Positions 34,084 to 39,728 of a stretch of 39,728 nt of DNA are shown here, piece by piece. The notes below the pieces were generated by a model that saw only the letters and a list, made by a program, of their open reading frames with translations, did no database searches and was not told where the DNA came from. The stretch's first letter is position 1. Each line of letters starts with the position of its first letter. Made by a program: the position numbers and the translations under genes. The stretch comes from Chitinophaga pinensis (GTDB lineage: Bacteria; Bacteroidota; Bacteroidia; Chitinophagales; Chitinophagaceae): assembly GCA_945902975.1 (NCBI GenBank), contig CAMDNL010000004.1, positions 1 through 39,728 of the forward strand, given 5' to 3'.

Positions 34084-37000
34084 ATGAGAAAAAAATTGCT
34101 ACTTGGTCTGCTATTGGCATGCTGCTCTATCGGAGTTGCTATTGCGCAAAGTGTTACTATCACTGGTAAGGTGACAGGTGACAAAGGCGCTCCTCTTGCC
34201 GGTGTTACAGTACAAGAAAAAAATTCAAAAATTGCAACTGTTTCTGATGATGGCGGTATGTACCGAATTTCAGTAAAATCTGGAGCAACACTAGTTTTTT
34301 CTAGTGTCGGTTACAAAAAAGCAGAGTTCACAGTGAATGGCGCTACTTTGAATGTAAGTTTAAAACAAGAAGATGCTTCTTTATCTGAAGTTGTCGTAAC
34401 CTCTTTTGGACAGTCTAGTTCAAAAAAGCGTTTATCGTCTTCAGTAGTAGATGTTAAATCTGATCAGTTAGCACAAAAATCTGAGCCAGATATCTTACGT
34501 GCACTTCAAGGAAAAGTTCCTGGTGTGACCGTAGTTGGTGGTGGAGGTGCTCCTGGTCAAAGTAGTAAAATCAATATTAGAGGTATTACTTCTTTCTCTG
34601 GTAACAACCAACCTTTGATTGTGGTTGATGGTATTCCTTTTGATAACTCAGTAAACCAATCAGCTGGATTCGATGCGAACACTGTATTCTCAAACCGTTT
34701 ATATGACGTTGATCCAAATAACATTGAGTCAATGACTATCTTAAAAGGTGCGAATGCTGCAGCATTGTATGGTTCTGGTGCACAAAATGGTGCGATCATT
34801 ATCACAACAAAAACTGGTAATACAAAGAAATCAAGAGGTTTAGAAGTGACTTATAATTCTTCTTACTCAATTGAGAATGTTAGTAATACACCTGAATACC
34901 AAGACATTTATGGTCAAGGTTCTAATGGTAACTATAATGGTGGTTTTATTGGTAACTGGGGTTCTCCTTTCGGAGCTTACAGAGATCAGGTAAACGCTTC
35001 AGTTGGTTACGAGCGTTATTCAAAAACGCAATCTCCAATGGAAGTGCCACATCCTTTAACTTCACTATCTTATACTATTCCACGATACAATGCTGCATTT
35101 CCAGAATTAGTTGGAGTAATGGTACCTTACAAAGCGTATGACATCGTAGGTGGATTCTTCAAGCAAGGAACCGTAGCAGAAAACAGTATTAATATCAACT
35201 CTTCTAATGGTAAAACTGGTATCAATGGAGGTTTCTCTAGAATGGATAACGTAGGTATCGTTCCTAACTCTAAGACAGAGCGTACTTCATTAAGCTTTGG
35301 TGGTAACTCTACATTGAGCAATGGTCTTGTAATCACAGGTAATGTAAACTACGTGAAGAACTTCCAAAACTCACCACAATCTGGTGCGTCTTATTTCGCT
35401 GACTACGGTCCTGGTGAAGGATTTTCTTCTATCTATGCTCGTTTATACTATTTACCAAGAAACTATAACTTAAATGCTTATCCTTTTGAAACTCCAGAAG
35501 GTAATAACGTATTCTATAGACCATTAGATAATCCTTATTGGATTGCGAAGTACAATACATTTACTTCTGAAGTAAATCGTGTATTTGGTAATTTATCTTT
35601 GAGCTATGACATTAATTCTAAAATTAATTTATTTGCTCGTGGAGGTATCAATACTTACACAGATCATCAAACGAACTATTTACGCCCAGGTGGTGCTTCA
35701 TTACCTGTAGGACGTTATCAAGAAGCTGATTTCACGAATGAGACTTTGAACTACACGTTCTTAGCAACTTACAAAACTGATATCAACAGTGACTTCGACG
35801 TTAAATGGGTAGTGGGTGCGGATTACTTACAAAAGTACAACCGTTACATGAAGAACACTGGTGTAGGTGTAATTGACCCAGCTATTCGTTCTTTAAAGAA
35901 TACTGCAACAGTAACCAACGATTTCAATGGTTTTGAGAAGAGCCGTAAAATGGGTCTTTTAACTGATTTGCAATTAGGATTTAGAAATTACTTGTTCATG
36001 AACATAACTGGTAGAAACGACTGGTCTTCTACACTACCTTCTAACAACAGAAGTTATTTCTTCCCAAGTGTGGGCCTTGGTTTTGTATTCACCGAATTAG
36101 TGAAGTTACCTGAGAACATTATCAATTATGGTAAATTAAGAGTATCTGGTGTGTCAGTTGCTGGTGATGCGTCTCCTTACCAACTACAAACTATTTATTC
36201 TGTTAACCCAATTGGTGCAGCTTATGCAAATGATGGTGGTACTAAATTCAACTATGCGACATTAGGTAATGAAGTAAAGAATGCTTTCTTAAAGCCTGAG
36301 ATTACTTCTGAAATTGAAGCAGGTTTAGAATTACGTATGTTTAAAAATAGAGTAAACTTTGATTTGACTTTATTTAGAAAAAGAACTAAAGATCAAATCA
36401 TCGCAGTATCTTCTCCAAGATCTACTGGTTTCTCTTCTCGTGTAGTCAATGCGGGTGAAGTTGAAAACAAGGGTATTGAATTGGGTATTTCAACTACAAA
36501 TATTCAAACTAGTAATTTCAAATGGACTTCTAATATCAACTTTAACTTAATCCGTTCAATGGTATTAGATGCTGGTCCTACTGGCGAAATCTTCTTAGGT
36601 GGTTCTGGTTTCAGCAGCTTAGGAACAATCATCAGAAAGGGCGAACCATTTGGTATGATCTTTGGTTCTAGAAATGCTAGATCAGAGAATGGCGCTTTAT
36701 TGATTGATAAAAACACAGGTTTACCATTTACGAACCCAGATTCTGAGATCATAGGTAATCCAAACCCTGATTTCACACTTGGATTTATCAATACCTTCAC
36801 TTACAAAGGTTTCACAGTAAGTGCATTATTAGACTACCGTCATGGTGGAGATATGTATAGTGTAACAGCTGCATCTCTATTATTACGTGGTCAATTAAAC
36901 AATGAATATGCAGTTGATAGAGAAGGTGTTCGTATCATCCCAGGTGTATACGGAAATCCAGGAACTTATGCTGCTGTTAAAGATGCAAGTGGTGCTGAAA

Positions 37001-37347
37001 TCAAAAACACAACTCCAATGACAGCATTCGATTACCACTTCTCTGATGGATATGGTGCGTATGGTGCGGACGAGACAAACGTGTATGATGTGACTACAAT
37101 TAGATTGCGTGAAGTAAGTTTAGGTTATGAATTACCAAGAGATCTGTTAAAGAAAACGCCGTTCGGTACTGCTAGACTTAGTTTAACAGGTCGTAATTTA
37201 TGGTTTAATGCACCTAACGTGTTAAAAGGATTGAATTTTGATCCGGAAATACTTTCTAGTGTTTCTACATCTAACGTGCAAGGTTTTGATTTTGGTGCAT
37301 CACCAACTACAAAACGATTTGGTATTAACTTAACTGTAACCTTTTAA
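34084..37347 (+). CDS. SusC/RagA family TonB-linked outer-membrane transporter
   Basis: The 1087-residue protein has a signal peptide (about 1-22, ending AIAQ) and a carboxypeptidase-like domain (about 23-95, ITGKVTGDKGAPLAGVTV, SSVGYKKAEF). A TonB plug follows, with LSEVVVTSFGQ, ILRALQGKVPGVTVVGGGG, INIRGITSFSGNNQPLIVVD and SMTILKGANAAALYG, then a large barrel ending GINLTVTF. This is a SusC transporter working with the SusD protein encoded 11 bases later. It would take up an oligosaccharide, peptide or other large nutrient. No glycoside hydrolase or anti-sigma factor is in the window to reveal the substrate. Codons such as CGT and GGT look more frequent here than in neighbouring genes, which suggests high expression. 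Confidence 0.96.
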   Translation: MRKKLLLGLLLACCSIGVAIAQSVTITGKVTGDKGAPLAGVTVQEKNSKIATVSDDGGMYRISVKSGATLVFSSVGYKKAEFTVNGATLNVSLKQEDASLSEVVVTSFGQSSSKKRLSSSVVDVKSDQLAQKSEPDILRALQGKVPGVTVVGGGGAPGQSSKINIRGITSFSGNNQPLIVVDGIPFDNSVNQSAGFDANTVFSNRLYDVDPNNIESMTILKGANAAALYGSGAQNGAIIITTKTGNTKKSRGLEVTYNSSYSIENVSNTPEYQDIYGQGSNGNYNGGFIGNWGSPFGAYRDQVNASVGYERYSKTQSPMEVPHPLTSLSYTIPRYNAAFPELVGVMVPYKAYDIVGGFFKQGTVAENSININSSNGKTGINGGFSRMDNVGIVPNSKTERTSLSFGGNSTLSNGLVITGNVNYVKNFQNSPQSGASYFADYGPGEGFSSIYARLYYLPRNYNLNAYPFETPEGNNVFYRPLDNPYWIAKYNTFTSEVNRVFGNLSLSYDINSKINLFARGGINTYTDHQTNYLRPGGASLPVGRYQEADFTNETLNYTFLATYKTDINSDFDVKWVVGADYLQKYNRYMKNTGVGVIDPAIRSLKNTATVTNDFNGFEKSRKMGLLTDLQLGFRNYLFMNITGRNDWSSTLPSNNRSYFFPSVGLGFVFTELVKLPENIINYGKLRVSGVSVAGDASPYQLQTIYSVNPIGAAYANDGGTKFNYATLGNEVKNAFLKPEITSEIEAGLELRMFKNRVNFDLTLFRKRTKDQIIAVSSPRSTGFSSRVVNAGEVENKGIELGISTTNIQTSNFKWTSNINFNLIRSMVLDAGPTGEIFLGGSGFSSLGTIIRKGEPFGMIFGSRNARSENGALLIDKNTGLPFTNPDSEIIGNPNPDFTLGFINTFTYKGFTVSALLDYRHGGDMYSVTAASLLLRGQLNNEYAVDREGVRIIPGVYGNPGTYAAVKDASGAEIKNTTPMTAFDYHFSDGYGAYGADETNVYDVTTIRLREVSLGYELPRDLLKKTPFGTARLSLTGRNLWFNAPNVLKGLNFDPEILSSVSTSNVQGFDFGASPTTKRFGINLTVTF

Positions 37348-37358
37348 AATATAATAAG

Positions 37359-39056
37359 ATGCAAATAAAATCCTATTTAATATTAAGCGCTATTACGCTG
37401 GGGATTACAGTCTCTAGTTGTAAAAAAGCTATGGATCTTGACATCAACGTCAATCCAAATAGCCCTGTCTCTGCGCCATTAGACCTATTATTAACTTCTG
37501 CTGAATTAACCACTCCCGGTATTTTTAACGGGATAAGTAATACAACATTAGGTTTTGTAGGGATCTTGGCGAACCAGGGTTCAGATGCCTTTGCGCTCAC
37601 TAACAGTTCTTATAATGGAACTTGGAATTCTTTCTACACAGGCGGTATGAAGGACTTACAAACTATCTTAGATAGAACTGCTAGCGGACAAAGCCCACAT
37701 TTTAGAGGTGCAGCTTTCACTTTGAAAGCCTACTATTTTGGTCAATTCGTTGACTTATTTGGTGATGTACCTTATGAAGAAGCTTTCGGAGGCGATGCTT
37801 CAACTCCAATCAACGAACCTAAGTTTAGCAAAGACAAAGATATCTACGCTAAGTTGATTGCATTGACAGATTCAGCTGCTGCTGAGTTTGCAAAAACAAG
37901 TCCTATTGCTTTAAAAGGAGACATCCATTTTGCAAATAACATTCCTAGATGGAGAAAATTTGCAAATTCTGTAAAATTATCTTTGTTGATTAAGACAAGA
38001 AAAGTAGACCCTTCTGCTGATGCTAAGATTAAAGCAATTTTAGCTAGCAGTGCAAACTACATTTCTGCAACAACTGGTGCAGAAGACTTCTTATTTAAGT
38101 ACAATAAAGTGGCTTCTCCAGAAGGACGTCACCCATGGTTTACAGATGCATATTTAGGTTCAAACAACTTTACTTATTTCTCTAAGCAGTACATGCTTGA
38201 AATGTTAGAATTAGGTGACCCACGTTTACCTTACCAAGTAAGAAGACAAACTGCAACGCTTTTAGATCCAAATAATTCTACCGATAGAGGAACAATTCCT
38301 GTTTATGGAGCTTATATGGTTTTAGATAACAGCACTTGGTCTAAGTTAACTGCAAGTGGTACACTAACGAATACAGCAGCTGACTCAGCTTATTTAGCTG
38401 GATTCTTTGGCCGTGTGAGAGGTGACCAAACTGGTGTACCTGCAGACGTTGCTGTAAGAGCAGTGCCTGGAGCATATCCTGCTGGAGGTTTAGTTGACTT
38501 TGCTAGAACTGCCGCAAGAGCTGACGTTAAACCATTATTAGGTGGTTCTGGTGCAGGTAACGGTGTTTTCCCAATGATTACTTTCAACATGATTCAATAT
38601 TGGGATCTAGAGTATCAAATTGCTTCTGGAAATGCAACTGCAGCTACTAAAACTTTGTTTGAAGCAGCTATAAGACAGTCCATTGCAGATGTGGTTAGAC
38701 ATTCAAAAAGTTCTGACCCAACAGCAACAGACCCATCTACAACAGCTGTAACTACTTATGTTAACAAGTGGTTGGCAAGATACGATGCTGCAGTTTCGAA
38801 TGATGCTAAGTTGAATGTGGTATTGAAACAAGCATGGTTCTCTGGTTTAGGTAATGGTAATGAATTGTACTCTACTTTTAGAAGAACAGGGTATCCTACA
38901 ACTATTGATGAACCAGCTTCAAGACAAAGACAATTTGCTTTAAGATTGCCTTATCCTTCAACTGAATTAAATTTAAATCCAAACGCTACTAGTTACGGAG
39001 CTGTGATCTTTGATAGAGATCCAATTTTCTGGGATGCTGTTAAATTTAAATTCTAA
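37359..39056 (+). CDS. SusD/RagB-like nutrient-binding outer-membrane lipoprotein
   Basis: The 565-residue lipoprotein has a signal peptide with lipobox ending VSS-C21 (GITVSSCKKAMD). The start LDINVNPNSPVSAPLDLLLTS and later segments (YYFGQFVDLFGDVPYEEAF, IPRWRKFANSVKLSLLIK) match the SusD-like group 2 proteins, a TPR-containing fold. It would sit as a lid on the SusC barrel at the cell surface and bind the nutrient. The gene starts 11 bases after susC, and a third lipoprotein gene follows 18 bases later. The ligand is unknown. The group 2 subfamily is commonly paired with uptake of peptides or uncharacterised glycans. Confidence 0.94.
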   Translation: MQIKSYLILSAITLGITVSSCKKAMDLDINVNPNSPVSAPLDLLLTSAELTTPGIFNGISNTTLGFVGILANQGSDAFALTNSSYNGTWNSFYTGGMKDLQTILDRTASGQSPHFRGAAFTLKAYYFGQFVDLFGDVPYEEAFGGDASTPINEPKFSKDKDIYAKLIALTDSAAAEFAKTSPIALKGDIHFANNIPRWRKFANSVKLSLLIKTRKVDPSADAKIKAILASSANYISATTGAEDFLFKYNKVASPEGRHPWFTDAYLGSNNFTYFSKQYMLEMLELGDPRLPYQVRRQTATLLDPNNSTDRGTIPVYGAYMVLDNSTWSKLTASGTLTNTAADSAYLAGFFGRVRGDQTGVPADVAVRAVPGAYPAGGLVDFARTAARADVKPLLGGSGAGNGVFPMITFNMIQYWDLEYQIASGNATAATKTLFEAAIRQSIADVVRHSKSSDPTATDPSTTAVTTYVNKWLARYDAAVSNDAKLNVVLKQAWFSGLGNGNELYSTFRRTGYPTTIDEPASRQRQFALRLPYPSTELNLNPNATSYGAVIFDRDPIFWDAVKFKF

Positions 39057-39074
39057 ACCTTTAAATTATTTATT

Positions 39075-39707
39075 ATGAAATATATAAGAAACTTTTACAT
39101 GTTTGCACTTGCAGGTATGCTTCTTATGACTTCTTGTACAAAGGAAGAGCTTCTTCCTTTGCCAGGTTGGGAAGATGGTGTAACAGCATATGGAACACTG
39201 CCGACAGGTTTTAATTCCTTCAAATTGGGCGATATGGATGCCTCTGAAGTAAGATTAAACATTAGCTGGGATAACTACGGCAAGAATGTGGTAATCAATA
39301 AAATTGAACCATATATTGCCTTTACTGAGACTTACTTTGATACAGTTAAAGAGTCTGATGTATCAGTAACACATTTAAATACTTTTGGATTGAATGATCC
39401 AAGTTTGAATGTTTCAAACCCAGAAAATCGTAAAGTATATACTATTAAGATTACACCTGCAATTGTCTACAATTTATTCAAAACAGCAACACGTAAGTAT
39501 AACGGTGCTGCTGCGGTGAATGTATTTGACAATCCAGAAAGAGCAGATCGTAGAGTTGCAAAAACTCGTTTCATTAAGTCTGATAATTTCACAGTAAGAT
39601 GGAAATTATATGCAGTAGATGGAAGGGTATTTGATTCTTGGTCTGCAAGTATCCAAAATGGTGAATTAGTGGGTGCGAATACGAAAGCAACATGGACTGT
39701 TAAGTAA
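39075..39707 (+). CDS. Lipoprotein of unknown function in the susCD operon
   Basis: The 210-residue product has a lipoprotein signal with C21 (MLLMTSCTKEE). The mature part begins LLPLPGWEDGVTAYGTLPTG and is rich in predicted beta strands and Asp/Asn, as in surface-exposed accessory lipoproteins of susCD loci. I do not recognise a named family. It follows susD by 18 bases and is complete, ending TAA at 39707. Its position makes a surface nutrient-binding or assembly role likely. The operon may continue beyond the window edge 21 bases later. Confidence 0.8.
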   Translation: MKYIRNFYMFALAGMLLMTSCTKEELLPLPGWEDGVTAYGTLPTGFNSFKLGDMDASEVRLNISWDNYGKNVVINKIEPYIAFTETYFDTVKESDVSVTHLNTFGLNDPSLNVSNPENRKVYTIKITPAIVYNLFKTATRKYNGAAAVNVFDNPERADRRVAKTRFIKSDNFTVRWKLYAVDGRVFDSWSASIQNGELVGANTKATWTVK

Positions 39708-39728
39708 TCTTACTTAATACTCAATATT

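Noticed and set aside
1-39728. tRNA, rRNA, CRISPR arrays, insertion sequences and prophage genes
   Set aside because: No cloverleaf or T-loop pattern in intergenic DNA, no regularly spaced repeats, no transposase or integrase motifs were seen by eye.

Overview
The window looks like a piece of chromosome from a member of the Bacteroidota, most likely a Chitinophagaceae-type environmental bacterium. This is inferred from the AT-rich composition, a SusC/SusD pair, TonB-dependent receptors with an N-terminal carboxypeptidase-like domain, several TAnnTTTG-type -7 promoter boxes, almost no Shine-Dalgarno sequences, and small Bacteroidota-typical families (VF530, short PabC, DUF1569). No rRNA, tRNA, CRISPR array, phage or insertion sequence was recognised.

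Layout. 1-2737: the N-terminal part of a CorA-like transporter (cut by the left edge), a secreted VOC-fold protein, a PepSY-type membrane protein and a class C beta-lactamase-like serine hydrolase. 2775-4485: an arsenic cluster, arsR-arsM-arsC, with a perfect 7+2+7 inverted repeat directly before arsR. No arsenite pump lies in the window. 4555-12933: mostly housekeeping genes: a SAM methyltransferase, a DEAD-box RNA helicase, a DCC thiol oxidoreductase, a secreted esterase, an arginase, a stand-alone TonB-dependent receptor, a DinB-like protein and two secreted hypotheticals. 13062-14646: overlapping pabB-pabC for p-aminobenzoate. 14689-19126: a leftward ABC transporter - HlyD - TolC tripartite exporter whose ATPase has a degenerate signature and no switch histidine. 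It is divergent from an NhaD-type Na+/H+ antiporter, with inverted repeats between them.

20605-24769: a pirin, then a complete riboflavin pathway (ribD divergent from ribE-ribBA-ribH) with an unusual, short lumazine synthase. 24817-27813: a ppk1-ppx polyphosphate operon, divergent from an LpxH-like phosphoesterase - glycosyltransferase - small beta-repeat protein operon (27904-30085). 30087-31905: a VF530 protein, an RluE-like pseudouridine synthase and a threonine dehydratase. 31983-33800: a one-cysteine thioredoxin-like secreted protein, convergent with a fusion of cytochrome c and a PHM-like copper monooxygenase that keeps all expected haem and copper ligands. 34084-39707: susC, susD and a third lipoprotein gene, an outer-membrane uptake operon that probably continues past the right edge.

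The features most worth following up are the cytochrome c/copper monooxygenase with its thioredoxin-like neighbour, the degenerate ABC exporter, the divergent lumazine synthase, and four palindromic candidate operators in divergent promoter regions. Functions are read from motifs and family knowledge only; no database search was possible.
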